Part shown: piece by piece, positions 17,126-26,882 of the stretch
How the letters are laid out: each line of letters opens with the position of its first letter
Position numbering within the stretch: the first letter of the stretch is position 1
DNA from: UBA1563 sp041667115
GTDB lineage: Bacteria; Bacteroidota; Ignavibacteria; Ignavibacteriales; Ignavibacteriaceae
Assembly (NCBI GenBank): GCA_041667115.1
Contig: JBAYFO010000010.1
Span: 1-64,000, forward strand
Length of the DNA: 64,000 bases
Direction: 5' to 3'
Position numbers and translations under genes: made by a program
The notes under the pieces: model-generated
Databases searched by the model: none
Told to the model about the DNA's origin: nothing
Seen by the model: only the letters and a program-made list of their open reading frames with translations

Positions 17126-18532
17126 TTATTCACTCTTTTCTCCTGCAAGCATTCTGTCGAGCTTGGGGCGAGAAATTCCTAAGGCTTTTGCAGCCAGAGA
17201 CTTGTTTCCGTTAACTTTTTTTAATACTTCATGTGTATAAAGAAGGGTTAGTTGATGCAAATTTGTTGCAGAGTAGAAAATGCCAAGGTGAATGTCCCCG
17301 GATTTTTTTTTTGAATGCAGGTGACCAAAGCTTTTATCCGGATGCGAAGCTTTCTCCTGATTTCGGTTTATGATGTTATCAAAATACTTAGAGGTTAAAA
17401 CATCACCTTCACATAAAAGAACCGCCCGCTCAACGGCGTTTCGCAACTCTCTAATATTGCCTGGCCAATCGTATGATGTAAGAAACGCTAAGACATCATT
17501 CTCTATTCTTTTAACTACTTTGTGATAGCTTTCGCTAAATTCCTTAATAAAAAGGTCGATAAGAGAGAGGATAAAATCTCTTCTTTCACGCAGAGAAGTC
17601 AGTTTAATGGTAATTACATTTAACCGGTAAAAAAGGTCTGTTCTGAAAAGATTTTTTTCAATCAGTTGCTCCAGATCTCGATGCGTGGCAGAAATTATCC
17701 TGGCAGTTATTGGAATATCGCGTGTACCACCGACTCTTCTGATAATTTTTTTTTCAATGACACGCAAAAGTTTAATCTGTAAGTTGAGACTCAGTTCACC
17801 AATCTCATCTAAAAAAATTGTTCCGTTATCCGCAAGTTCAAACAAACCAATCTTGCGCGATTTGGCATCTGTAAAAGCACCTTTTTCATGTCCGAAAAGT
17901 TCCGATTCCAGGAGTTGTTCGGGAATTGCCGAGCAGGTAACTTCTATAAACGGAGATTTTTTATTGTTGCTATAATTATGGATGGCATTTGCCAGCATCC
18001 CCTTTCCGGTTCCGGTTTCCCCGAGAATTAAAACATTTACCGATGCATTTTCAGCAGCTGTTTTTGCTGCTGCGATTAGCTTTTCAGCTTCATCCGATTC
18101 ACCTAGCAAAGAGCGAAACACGTTGTCCCGTTCATCAACATTAAATGTTGGTCCCTCTTCAGATTCGTCGGAAATGGTTTCGACTTTCTCTTTAAGATAG
18201 GTGGTGAACTTAAATAATTCATCCGGGAGAAGATAAATTTCATTGAACCCAAGTTTTGCCAGGGTACTAATAATTACCGGATTTTTGTTTTCAACAAGAA
18301 AAACAATAGGATTAAGAGCGAATTTTCTTGAGTCTACAATTTTGTGGAACATGCTGGAATTTAATGAAGTTATGTAAAAGACTATAATGTCGTCTTTTAA
18401 TAAATCCGGTTCCTTTTGGGTATCGGCAGACAGGTTATAATAGACCACAGAGTAGCCGATAAATTCAGAGGCAATTTTTGAAATATCTTTTTTTTCGGAG
18501 AATAAATGGATCGTCACTTTTTTTTCGTTCAT
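17126..18532 (-). CDS. sigma-54-dependent transcriptional activator with unusual GAFTDA loop
   Basis: This 468-residue enhancer-binding protein has an N-terminal response-regulator-like domain (1-120) without an obvious phospho-acceptor triad. The AAA+ domain has Walker A GETGTGKG (171-178), the sigma-54 contact loop GAFTDA (218-223; usual form GAFTGA), Walker B GTIFLDEIGEL and an arginine finger segment. A Fis-type helix-turn-helix ends the protein (GNKSLAAKALGISRPKLDRML). It overlaps the kinase gene by four bases and ends an operon that encodes an ABC importer. It probably regulates that importer or genes responding to the same signal. Confidence 0.88.
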   Translation of the reverse strand: MNEKKVTIHLFSEKKDISKIASEFIGYSVVYYNLSADTQKEPDLLKDDIIVFYITSLNSSMFHKIVDSRKFALNPIVFLVENKNPVIISTLAKLGFNEIYLLPDELFKFTTYLKEKVETISDESEEGPTFNVDERDNVFRSLLGESDEAEKLIAAAKTAAENASVNVLILGETGTGKGMLANAIHNYSNNKKSPFIEVTCSAIPEQLLESELFGHEKGAFTDAKSRKIGLFELADNGTIFLDEIGELSLNLQIKLLRVIEKKIIRRVGGTRDIPITARIISATHRDLEQLIEKNLFRTDLFYRLNVITIKLTSLRERRDFILSLIDLFIKEFSESYHKVVKRIENDVLAFLTSYDWPGNIRELRNAVERAVLLCEGDVLTSKYFDNIINRNQEKASHPDKSFGHLHSKKKSGDIHLGIFYSATNLHQLTLLYTHEVLKKVNGNKSLAAKALGISRPKLDRMLAGEKSE

Positions 18533-21500
18533 AGTATGAGAAAAGAATTCTTTATAAATTGTAACACTTCTCTTCTTTCTTTCTTTGAAAAATACGCTGT
18601 TCTCAAGGATTCATCGTAAATATTTTTTGAAAAAAAGACGATTAATCCTTCCGTTAAATTAAAAAATTCTTCCGCCTTTGAAAAAAGATTTCTTTCAAAA
18701 TAAACATTCGCTATCGCGTTTAGAATAATCCAAGTAAATTCCGTTATATTTTGTTCTTTGATAATGTTATAGGCATCATTGAAATAATCGATAAACAATT
18801 TCTCACCCAACTGGAAATGAATTGCCACTTTCCCCAATAAATAGATGCGCACTGCCAGATAGACTTCGTTCATTCTACATAGGTCAACATATTTTTCACT
18901 CATAAGAAATGCATGTGCGGATTTATATTTTTTTGTTTTGATGCAGTTATCAATATATATCAACGAAGTCAAAACCGTATCGTATTTGTTATCGGTTTCA
19001 AGCAAAGTAGAACAAAGAGAGAGGAGTTTGGCGTTGCTCGGCTCGGAAGTTCCGTCATCAAAATAATAGCCCGTAAGCGCCATTATAAACTCCAACTGAA
19101 TGAGATGTTTTCCCCCCAATTTTGCATCAGCTATGGATTTTTGATATTGCCGGGTATAATAGCCGGTTTTTTCAAAATCACCGATGACGGCAAACGTTTT
19201 AGCCAGTAAATAATACGCCGAAGCTTCTTCCTCTTCATTTTCTGTAGAGCGAAAAATATCTACCGCCCGGAGAAATTCGTCTATGGCAAAAGAATATTCG
19301 CAGGTAATTAAATACGTTTCACCGGAATTGAGTAGTGCTAAACCCAAGCCGTTTTTCTTTCCAATGGTCTGGAAAATATTTTTCGCGCTTTTATATAAAT
19401 CAATTGCTTTTTCATAATTGGCGGTATCAAAAAGATAAATTCCATAGTTCATCAAAACCAAGGCTTCCTGCTCTAAATCGCCAATCGCATTATTAATGGA
19501 AAGTGACTTTCTCCAATACTGTTCCGCTCCGGCAAGATCTCCTTTCATGCTGCAAATATTTCCAAGATTAACTTGTACTCTTGCGATGCGTTGTTTAAGA
19601 TTGGCGTTTGTAAATTCACTCAGCGCCATACTGAAAAAGGAAAAAGCTTTGCCGGTATTGTTGTTTTTATACAACTCAAGTAGACCGTTCATATTAAAAA
19701 CTTTTCCTTTTTGCTCATGCGTTAAGTCATCAGCTTCCAGAAGTCGATCCAAAATCTTTTTCACATCGTTGTACAGGTTTTTATTAAGATTTGCATTTGC
19801 AATCTCAAGAAGTATCTCTGTTTTATCGTTGCCGTCCGTTAATTTTGTTGCTTGCTTTATCAACAATTTTTTTCCCGTTTCAACTTCACCGGAAGCAATA
19901 AGAAAAATCCCTTTTTGTGTGATCAGTTCTCTATCGAGTTTAAGTTTATAAACGGACTCTAATTCGTCTATGATCTGCAGCGCCAGCTCGTTGTTTCCGG
20001 TTTGCCGCAGGATTTGCACAAATTTTTTCCGTACTTCTATCGCAAATATTTTCGAAAGAGGAAGCTTAAACAAGCGCGTTAATATTTTGGTTAGATAAAT
20101 ATACGCGGAGAGTTCGGATGCACGGACTATTTCGGTTTTCAGACAAAGATACGCTTCGTCAAATTCCTTCGCTAACTCAAAATGACGTGAGATTTCGTTT
20201 GGAGAAATATGCGGAAGATGCTTGAGAAGCGAGGCAATCTTTTTATGCAGAATGACTTTATCCATTATGTTGGAGTATACATATAATTTTAATCCCGAAG
20301 CAATCAATTGTGTAAACGAATTACGGCTTGGCATACGGATTAGATTTTTTTTATGTAACCCAAGAAGGATTTTATCTGCCTCATTCTTATACTCTTTAAG
20401 AATTGTTTTCGTTTGGTCAAGGTTTAGCTCAACTTCAATACAAGAAAGCAATGCAAGCGCTTCTTTTTCATTGCTGGATAAGTGAGAAATTCTTTTTTCA
20501 AAGATTACACTTTGCGACGCACCGGAAAATAGTTTGGCTTTCTCTGTATCGATATAAATAGTTTCCGCAGAAAATATTAAAATCCTTTCTGCGATCAGTT
20601 CATTCAAAAAAAGCAAAATATTTCCGGGAAATAAATCTGCAAATTTTTCGATAAGCGGCGCTACTTGCTTCTGCGGAAAATATCCGGCAAAATTCTTTTT
20701 CAGAAAAATTGGAATTTCTTCATGCAATAAAGCACTCACTTGATATTCCGTTCTGTTCGGTATTGCTTCAACAGACGAGACCCCTGTTTGATCTTCGAGT
20801 ATAATAATTTTGCAGCCATTCACTTGCAAAACAGGAAGAACATGATAAAGCATTTCTTTTACTACTTCATCAAGTAAGTTAAAATCATCAAAAAGTAAAA
20901 TAAAATTCTTTGCTTTACAAATTTCAGTGAATATGAAAATCACTGTTTCTCGGTTCAAATCTACATTCTCATTAACCAGATGAGAGAGATCAACGCCCTT
21001 CTCAACTTCTTCGTCATGCATAAAAGAACTAAACGCCATTCTCGATGCGATATATTGAAGAACTAAACCTGGTTTTTGAGAAGGTAATCTATCAAGAAGC
21101 ACGGTATTTTGAAATTCACCCGCCACTTTTTCTGCCAATAAACTTTTCCCGCTATTTTGTATTCCCTGCAAAACAAGAATATCGTTTCGTTCTTTATTTT
21201 CAATGTATTCAACGATAACCGCAAAATCGTTTTTTCTTCCAATAAACTGCGTTGCTGAAATCAAATTGAGATAATAATTTTCTAGAGGAAGATGTAACAA
21301 ATAGTAGAGTTGCAAAGCCGACTGAATTCTCTTCGCGGGAACTTTATTAAGAAGCTGCGATATAACATCTATAATTGCCGCTGAAAAATATGATGAAGCG
21401 GGAAATTTATATTCTTCTTCCAGATGAGATTGATAAATTTTTAATTCATCAACTTCCGAACACGGAAATATTCCATACACCAAACGATAAAGCAGGATTC

Positions 21501-22098
21501 CAAATGAATAGAGATCGGCGCGAGAATCAATGTGTTGATTTTGAATAATTTCCGGAGCTATGTAATACGCTGTTCCGCGTCGAATATTCTGTGAGCCGTT
21601 ATCTGTTCTTTGCACGAAACCGAAATCAAGAATTTTTATTTCGATATAGTTTCCGCGCTGTGAGCAAAGGATGTTCTCGAACTTTAAATCGAAATAAATA
21701 TAATTTGCAAGATGAAGGTAACTCAGAAACGAACTGATCTGTCCAATTACTTCGAGGAGTAATGACGGATTGGCTTTGAAGTCTATCTCCAGTAAACTCT
21801 TCCCCTCATAATATTCAAGAAGGATAAAGTGGTTTCCTTTTTCAACTCCAAACGCTTCATCCTCTGCATTCATTCCAATAATTTTACCCGCTTCGTACGC
21901 CTTGACAATGTTTGGATGAGAAAATTTTTTTAGAAGATCGTATTCTTGAAAAAAAGCACGTTCTTCCTCTTTACTTATTATAGATGGAAGAATCTTAATT
22001 GCATACTGTTGTGAAGGAAAAAATTTATCTTCACAAAGGAAAACCTTGTTGCGTCCTTCACCAAGAAGTTTGAGAAGAGTAATTCGTCCGTTAATCAT
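18529..22098 (-). CDS. Ser/Thr protein kinase with AAA/NACHT-type ATPase and TPR repeats
   Basis: This is a 1189-residue multidomain signalling protein. Kinase domain 1-270: LLGEGRNKVFL loop, ATP-binding Lys35 (YAIKIL), catalytic Asp137 in YFDLKFEN (the usual HRD is YFD), DFG 158-160 and IAPE. An ATPase with P-loop GIQNSGKS (312-319) and FILLFDDFN Walker B follows. The C-terminal half is a series of TPR-like helical pairs (for example QEALVLMNYGIYLFDTANYEKAIDLYKSA). The layout resembles STK-AAA-TPR regulators. Its stop overlaps the sigma-54 activator start, and its start overlaps the permease stop, implying coupled expression. Confidence 0.88.
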   Translation of the reverse strand: MINGRITLLKLLGEGRNKVFLCEDKFFPSQQYAIKILPSIISKEEERAFFQEYDLLKKFSHPNIVKAYEAGKIIGMNAEDEAFGVEKGNHFILLEYYEGKSLLEIDFKANPSLLLEVIGQISSFLSYLHLANYIYFDLKFENILCSQRGNYIEIKILDFGFVQRTDNGSQNIRRGTAYYIAPEIIQNQHIDSRADLYSFGILLYRLVYGIFPCSEVDELKIYQSHLEEEYKFPASSYFSAAIIDVISQLLNKVPAKRIQSALQLYYLLHLPLENYYLNLISATQFIGRKNDFAVIVEYIENKERNDILVLQGIQNSGKSLLAEKVAGEFQNTVLLDRLPSQKPGLVLQYIASRMAFSSFMHDEEVEKGVDLSHLVNENVDLNRETVIFIFTEICKAKNFILLFDDFNLLDEVVKEMLYHVLPVLQVNGCKIIILEDQTGVSSVEAIPNRTEYQVSALLHEEIPIFLKKNFAGYFPQKQVAPLIEKFADLFPGNILLFLNELIAERILIFSAETIYIDTEKAKLFSGASQSVIFEKRISHLSSNEKEALALLSCIEVELNLDQTKTILKEYKNEADKILLGLHKKNLIRMPSRNSFTQLIASGLKLYVYSNIMDKVILHKKIASLLKHLPHISPNEISRHFELAKEFDEAYLCLKTEIVRASELSAYIYLTKILTRLFKLPLSKIFAIEVRKKFVQILRQTGNNELALQIIDELESVYKLKLDRELITQKGIFLIASGEVETGKKLLIKQATKLTDGNDKTEILLEIANANLNKNLYNDVKKILDRLLEADDLTHEQKGKVFNMNGLLELYKNNNTGKAFSFFSMALSEFTNANLKQRIARVQVNLGNICSMKGDLAGAEQYWRKSLSINNAIGDLEQEALVLMNYGIYLFDTANYEKAIDLYKSAKNIFQTIGKKNGLGLALLNSGETYLITCEYSFAIDEFLRAVDIFRSTENEEEEASAYYLLAKTFAVIGDFEKTGYYTRQYQKSIADAKLGGKHLIQLEFIMALTGYYFDDGTSEPSNAKLLSLCSTLLETDNKYDTVLTSLIYIDNCIKTKKYKSAHAFLMSEKYVDLCRMNEVYLAVRIYLLGKVAIHFQLGEKLFIDYFNDAYNIIKEQNITEFTWIILNAIANVYFERNLFSKAEEFFNLTEGLIVFFSKNIYDESLRTAYFSKKERREVLQFIKNSFLIL

Positions 22099-23378
22099 AG
22101 GTGTAACCGTGGATTAAAATATTCAGCCAATTTTCTACCGAAATCATTTATAGTTACAAGTAATAAAACGATTGCGGCACCGGGGAAAAAAATCATCCAC
22201 CAGGCTTGCGAAAGATATTCTTGCCCTGAGTTTAACATGCCTCCCCACGTTGGAAATTCGTTCCCTATTCCGAGTCCTAAAAAACTTAACGCCGACTCTG
22301 AAAGGACAACGTTCCCAAATTGAAAAACCATATTTATGATTACCGGAATTATTATTACGGGCAGCACCTCTTTCAATAATAGTTTTGTCTTCGAAAGCCC
22401 AAGTTGTTGTGCGGTTATAAAGTAATCCTTATTTTTTAATGAGAGCACTTCTCCCTTAACGATGCGAAACAAACTCATCCAGCCGGAAAATCCGAGAACG
22501 ACAACTACCGAAAGAAATGAATTGCCAAAAAATGCAAGAATAAGAATGATGAAGAAAATTATTGGGAACGACAAGAACATATCGGTTAAGCGGCTTAGAA
22601 AAACATCGATTAATCCTCCTGAAAATCCCGCTAAAAAGCCAAGCAGAATACCGACAATCAAGGCTAGACTAACTGCGCTAAGCCCGATTAAGAGTGAAAT
22701 TCTTGTGCCGTAAATTAGTCGTGTAAAAATATCTCTTCCAAATTCATCACTGCCGAGAAGAAAAAACTTATGAGAGATGTCGGGTTTTCCACCAAGCGTT
22801 TCGATTGAAGAATTTTGTAATCTATGTTCTACTCCATTCTGATAATAGAAAAACCCGCTTTCCCTTTTTTGCAGGCTATCCAAGAAAACTATTTTTTCAT
22901 CAAAAGAATTTTTTACAATCTTTTTTTTCAAAGCAAGAAAATTATTTAACCGTCCGGGTTTTTCCACCGGATCAATTAAATGCAGAACCTTAACAGAACT
23001 AAAAGGGGGGAGAAGTCTTGTGACGGAGATATCCTTTTGAAAATCAGAATTGCTATTCGCTATCACCGGGGCAAAAAGGAATGCATAAAGAATGACAGCC
23101 ATGACGTAGTGAGAAAAAGAAAAGACTTTTAGTGATGTTAGTTTTTTCCTTTCCAAAAAAAGAAACACAAAAAAAGAGAGCATCAAAAAAAGAGAGCAAA
23201 AATAATCCGCCATGCTTAATGAAAATTGAGCCGACGCAGTATGATAATCGGTTACGAGTAATCGCAGATAAGAAATCAGCAGCAGTGCTATACTACCCAA
23301 CAACGGCAAGCGAAAAGCTATGGTTGCCAGCATCAGTAAAAAGAAAAAATGGAGAGCGGAAAAGCGGATTTTTATCAA
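22095..23378 (-). CDS. peptide-type ABC transporter permease (DppC/OppC-like)
   Basis: Inner-membrane permease of 427 residues, longer than the usual ~300 because of an extra N-terminal membrane region and a loop before the core. The conserved core begins with LGSDEFGRDIFTRLIYGTRISLLIGLSAVSLALIVG and includes an EAA-type loop (ITAQQLGLSKTKLLLKEVLP) that contacts the ATPases. The end, WGGMLNSGQEYL, is typical for DppC. It overlaps both neighbours by four bases. Confidence 0.9.
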   Translation of the reverse strand: MIKIRFSALHFFFLLMLATIAFRLPLLGSIALLLISYLRLLVTDYHTASAQFSLSMADYFCSLFLMLSFFVFLFLERKKLTSLKVFSFSHYVMAVILYAFLFAPVIANSNSDFQKDISVTRLLPPFSSVKVLHLIDPVEKPGRLNNFLALKKKIVKNSFDEKIVFLDSLQKRESGFFYYQNGVEHRLQNSSIETLGGKPDISHKFFLLGSDEFGRDIFTRLIYGTRISLLIGLSAVSLALIVGILLGFLAGFSGGLIDVFLSRLTDMFLSFPIIFFIILILAFFGNSFLSVVVVLGFSGWMSLFRIVKGEVLSLKNKDYFITAQQLGLSKTKLLLKEVLPVIIIPVIINMVFQFGNVVLSESALSFLGLGIGNEFPTWGGMLNSGQEYLSQAWWMIFFPGAAIVLLLVTINDFGRKLAEYFNPRLHL

Positions 23379-24364
23379 TTTAAAAGTCCCTTAACTAACC
23401 GTTTGTCAATTTTCATACGGATTAAATCTGCAAGAAAACCCGTAAGAATTATTAACGCTCCCGCAGTTAACGTACATCCAATAATCAACGGGTAATCGCG
23501 ACCAAGGATTGCATTAACAACCAACCTACCCATCCCCGGCAAACCAAAAATCATTTCGGTAATTAAAGCTCCGCTGAATAAAATTCCCAAATCGACACCG
23601 GCATAAGCAATGATCGAGTTCAACGAATTGGGAATGATATGACTGCATAAAATTTTCTTTTCCGATACTCCATTTGCCCGAAGATAGGTAACAAAAAGTT
23701 TGTGCCCGTTCTCTTCAAAGTTTTCTCGAAAATATTTGAAATATACCGGTAAGCCCGTTAACGACAAGACAAGTACCGGAAGGAAGAGATGTTGCGCATA
23801 ATCAAGAAGAAGAAAAATTAAATTATCCTCAAGCGCTCCTACTGTTTTAATTCCTGATGAAGGAAATATTTTTAGCTGAACAGAAAAAATATAGATGAAA
23901 AACAATCCGCTGACAAACGAAGGAACCGCATACAATAACATGCTTCCACCCGAAAGGAAATGATCCCAAAATTTTTTGTTGTAATGAGAAGCTAAAACTG
24001 CAAGCAGCAGACCGCCTACTAGTTGTAAAATAAAGGCAGACAACGAGAAATAAACAGTAAAGGGAAGCACTTCAAAAATTACATCACTCACCGGACGATG
24101 GAACGAATAAGAAAAACCCAGATCTCCGGTTACTGCATTTTTTAAAAAACTTATATACTGTTCGTGTATCTGTTTATCTAACTGAAATGAGATTTTTACT
24201 TTTTCAACTAACCGTGGACTTAATTTTGGCGACAAAAATTTTTGGCTCGGATCACCGGGGGCAATCCTAACCAAAACAAAAAGAAAACTTACGGTTAGAA
24301 ACAAAACAAAAACAGATGTCGCTAGTCTTTTGGTAAGAGATACAAACAGCGGAAAACGATTCAT
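23375..24364 (-). CDS. peptide-type ABC transporter permease (DppB/OppB-like)
   Basis: A 329-residue inner-membrane permease, the usual family length. It has the signature N-terminus KRLATSVFVLFLTVSFLFVLVRIAPGDP, the EAA-type loop (YLRANGVSEKKILCSHIIPNSLN) and GALITEMIFGLPGMGRLVVNAILGRDYPLI near the C-terminus. It partners the DppC-like protein encoded next, whose gene starts within its stop. Confidence 0.92.
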   Translation of the reverse strand: MNRFPLFVSLTKRLATSVFVLFLTVSFLFVLVRIAPGDPSQKFLSPKLSPRLVEKVKISFQLDKQIHEQYISFLKNAVTGDLGFSYSFHRPVSDVIFEVLPFTVYFSLSAFILQLVGGLLLAVLASHYNKKFWDHFLSGGSMLLYAVPSFVSGLFFIYIFSVQLKIFPSSGIKTVGALEDNLIFLLLDYAQHLFLPVLVLSLTGLPVYFKYFRENFEENGHKLFVTYLRANGVSEKKILCSHIIPNSLNSIIAYAGVDLGILFSGALITEMIFGLPGMGRLVVNAILGRDYPLIIGCTLTAGALIILTGFLADLIRMKIDKRLVKGLLN

Positions 24365-24376
24365 GGGTTCATTCGT

Positions 24377-26032
24377 TTACTGCCATAACCAGCAGTGATG
24401 GATCGTCCCCAGAGTTGTAACGTCAATGTTTTTTATTTTTTTGTTATACGCAACAATATTATCAATCCAATAAAGAAATGTTACCGGCTGATCACGGTAG
24501 AGCAGGGCTTCAATCTTTTTATAGATTTCATTTTTTTGCTGACGGGAAATTTTTGTTTCCAGTTTGTCTAAGAGCGCGTCAAGCTCTTTGTTTTGATATG
24601 ATGGAAAATTCATCGGAGTAGTTGCAAGATTTGAGTACCACGAAAACTTTAAATCAAGCGGAATAGGAATGATCCAGCTTGCCATCCATGCATCAACACT
24701 TTTAGTGTTTATCCGGTCAATCAACATTCCCAGCTCCAACTGCTCAATATTCATCGCAATCCCGAGTTGCTTGAACGTATTTTTAATTAATGTTGCCGCA
24801 AATATTCTGCGCGGATTATTTGAAGAGATCGTTAATGTAAATTTAAATTTCACTCCGTTCTTTTCAAGAATACCGTCATTGTCTTTATCGACCCAACCTT
24901 CTTCTGCCAAAAGAGACTTCGCTTTTTCTAAATCGAACGTGTACGGCTTTAGGTTTTCATCAACAGCATTTTTAAAAATTGGAGAAATGGGGCTGTTGGC
25001 AAGTTCTCCATAGCCGCGTAAATATTCACTAAGAATCTCATTCCTGTTTATCGCCATTGAAAGCGCTTGCCGGACTTTTACCGATCCAAAAAATTTATTT
25101 GGTACAATTTTATGATTTGCTTTATAGAGCGCAGGATCAAGATTATTCCAGCCGAGATAATCATATTCCCTTCCTTTAAGAGATGCGATATTTAAAGTGC
25201 CAAGTTTTTTCAACTCACTAACATTTTCAGGTTTAAGATATTCGGCTAAATCAACTTCTCCATTTTTTAGTTGCGTTAACCGGGCGTTATATTCAGGAAT
25301 CACTTTAAAAATAATACGATTAATTGTTCCCTCTTTGTATAAAAATGATTTCGGATTAGCTTTTAAAATAATTGCCTGATTCTTTTCCCATTTTTCCAGA
25401 GTGAATGGACCGCTGGTTACAGGAGCAAAGTTTTCCTTTGCCGTCGCAAATTCTTTGCGAGGAATTTTTTCAAAGATATGTTTTGGAACGATAGGGAAAT
25501 CGAGATTATATAATGAAGGAACCGAACCCGGCGCAAAGGTAATCTTCAGTTTTGTTCTGGATAATTCTTCAAATGTTTTTGAAGCAATGATATGTTCATC
25601 TTTATCTGTATTAAAGCATTTAAACGAACCATACAAATAGCTTTCAACTAACGGGTCGGAATAAACATCAAACGAAAAAATAACATCATCAAGAGTAAGC
25701 GGCACACCGTCTGACCATTTCACGTCATCTCGAACATCAAGGGTTATAGCGCTTGAATCGCCGTTCCATTCCCATGAAGTTGCAAGCATCGGTTCGGTTT
25801 TTAAATCACCGGTTTTATTATCCCAGGAATGTTTTACGAGAGATAAAAAGATGAGTTCGTTTATATTCGCTTCGTTAATGCTGAATGCAAAAAGCGGATT
25901 TATCCGTTCTACATCGGAGGGAATTGCGATGACGATTTGAGAGTTGTTGACGGTTGAGGTTTTTTTACAGCCGACGAAAATTGACAACAGGATTAAAAAA
26001 TATATGGTAATATTTTTCCGGGCAAAAGACAT
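24377..26032 (-). CDS. peptide-type ABC transporter substrate-binding lipoprotein
   Basis: This extracytoplasmic binding protein (551 residues, SBP family 5) has a lipobox ILLSIFVGC with Cys at 22. The core shows RINPLFAFSINEANINELIFLSLV, WEWNGDSSAITLDVRDDVKWSDGVPLTLDDVIFSF and VRQALSMAINRNEIL, all typical. The ligand could be peptides, sugars or other small solutes; the family does not tell. It heads the leftward operon (binding protein, two permeases, kinase, sigma-54 activator). The two ATPase genes are divergent across a 79-base spacer. Confidence 0.92.
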   Translation of the reverse strand: MSFARKNITIYFLILLSIFVGCKKTSTVNNSQIVIAIPSDVERINPLFAFSINEANINELIFLSLVKHSWDNKTGDLKTEPMLATSWEWNGDSSAITLDVRDDVKWSDGVPLTLDDVIFSFDVYSDPLVESYLYGSFKCFNTDKDEHIIASKTFEELSRTKLKITFAPGSVPSLYNLDFPIVPKHIFEKIPRKEFATAKENFAPVTSGPFTLEKWEKNQAIILKANPKSFLYKEGTINRIIFKVIPEYNARLTQLKNGEVDLAEYLKPENVSELKKLGTLNIASLKGREYDYLGWNNLDPALYKANHKIVPNKFFGSVKVRQALSMAINRNEILSEYLRGYGELANSPISPIFKNAVDENLKPYTFDLEKAKSLLAEEGWVDKDNDGILEKNGVKFKFTLTISSNNPRRIFAATLIKNTFKQLGIAMNIEQLELGMLIDRINTKSVDAWMASWIIPIPLDLKFSWYSNLATTPMNFPSYQNKELDALLDKLETKISRQQKNEIYKKIEALLYRDQPVTFLYWIDNIVAYNKKIKNIDVTTLGTIHHCWLWQ

Positions 26033-26111
26033 TTTTTCCTCGCAAATTTACTGAAACCACTTTATCCAAATTATTATTTTGTAATTTAATAAACAAAATA
26101 TTTGACAATTA

Positions 26112-26882
26112 ATGATACAAATAAATATTAAGTCTGTTACCTTGATTGTGATAACCGGAAAAAGAATTCTACTGAAGGATGTTACGTTTACAACGAAAGA
26201 ACACAACATCTACACAATCCTTGGCAAGAATGGCGAAGGGAAATCAACGTTTCTAAAATCAATTACCAACCTTTTAGATAAAAATGTTTTCTCAACTGCC
26301 GGGTCTGTTGAGTTTGATGGCGTGGATCTCCTGTCTCTTCCGTTTGCGAACTTGAGGGAATTCCGTAAAGCAAAAATTCAATATCTCTTTCAAGACCCCG
26401 TAAACTCTTTTGATCCGTTAAAAAAGATGGAATATTACTTTGGGCTTAGCCCGTTCAATGAAGATGAGATAAAAAAGGAATTCGAGTTTTTTAATCTCCC
26501 CGCGCCGGAAAAAATTTATGAACTTTACCCCTATGAACTGAGCGGCGGAATGGCGCAAAGAATCGCCCTCATCCTTGCGTTACTAAAAAAACCGAACTTT
26601 CTGCTGCTCGATGAACCCACTTCCGGAATTGACGCCGAAACTATTTCTCTTATAAAAGAGCGGTTGAAAACTTTTGTCAAACAAAACAGCGCCGTTGTGC
26701 TTGTTATTACACAGGATTTATCTTTCGCCGAGAACATGACGGATTCTATCGCCTATATGGAAAAAGGAACCCTTTCGAAATTTGTTTCTTATCAAGATTT
26801 TTTCAACGAAGAATCAGGATCAATTAAAAATTTTCTCAACGCTTATAAACAATTAAATAATGAATTCGTTAGTAACAGTTAA
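26112..26882 (+). CDS. ABC transporter ATP-binding protein (DppD-like, short)
   Basis: A 256-residue ATPase with Walker A GKNGEGKS, Q-loop YLFQDPVNS, signature LSGGMAQR and Walker B LLLDEPTSG. The switch His is replaced: VLVITQDLS has Gln201 where most members have His. It lacks the C-terminal extension of typical DppD (about 320 residues). Together with the next gene it should power the divergently encoded permeases. Its end overlaps the next gene by 23 bases. Confidence 0.9.
   Translation: MIQINIKSVTLIVITGKRILLKDVTFTTKEHNIYTILGKNGEGKSTFLKSITNLLDKNVFSTAGSVEFDGVDLLSLPFANLREFRKAKIQYLFQDPVNSFDPLKKMEYYFGLSPFNEDEIKKEFEFFNLPAPEKIYELYPYELSGGMAQRIALILALLKKPNFLLLDEPTSGIDAETISLIKERLKTFVKQNSAVVLVITQDLSFAENMTDSIAYMEKGTLSKFVSYQDFFNEESGSIKNFLNAYKQLNNEFVSNS

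Noticed and set aside
26033..26111. Sigma-54 (-24/-12) promoter before the ABC binding-protein gene
   Set aside because: TGG and TTGC elements are present on the leftward strand, but the spacing is three bases too long and the GGCAC part is missing.
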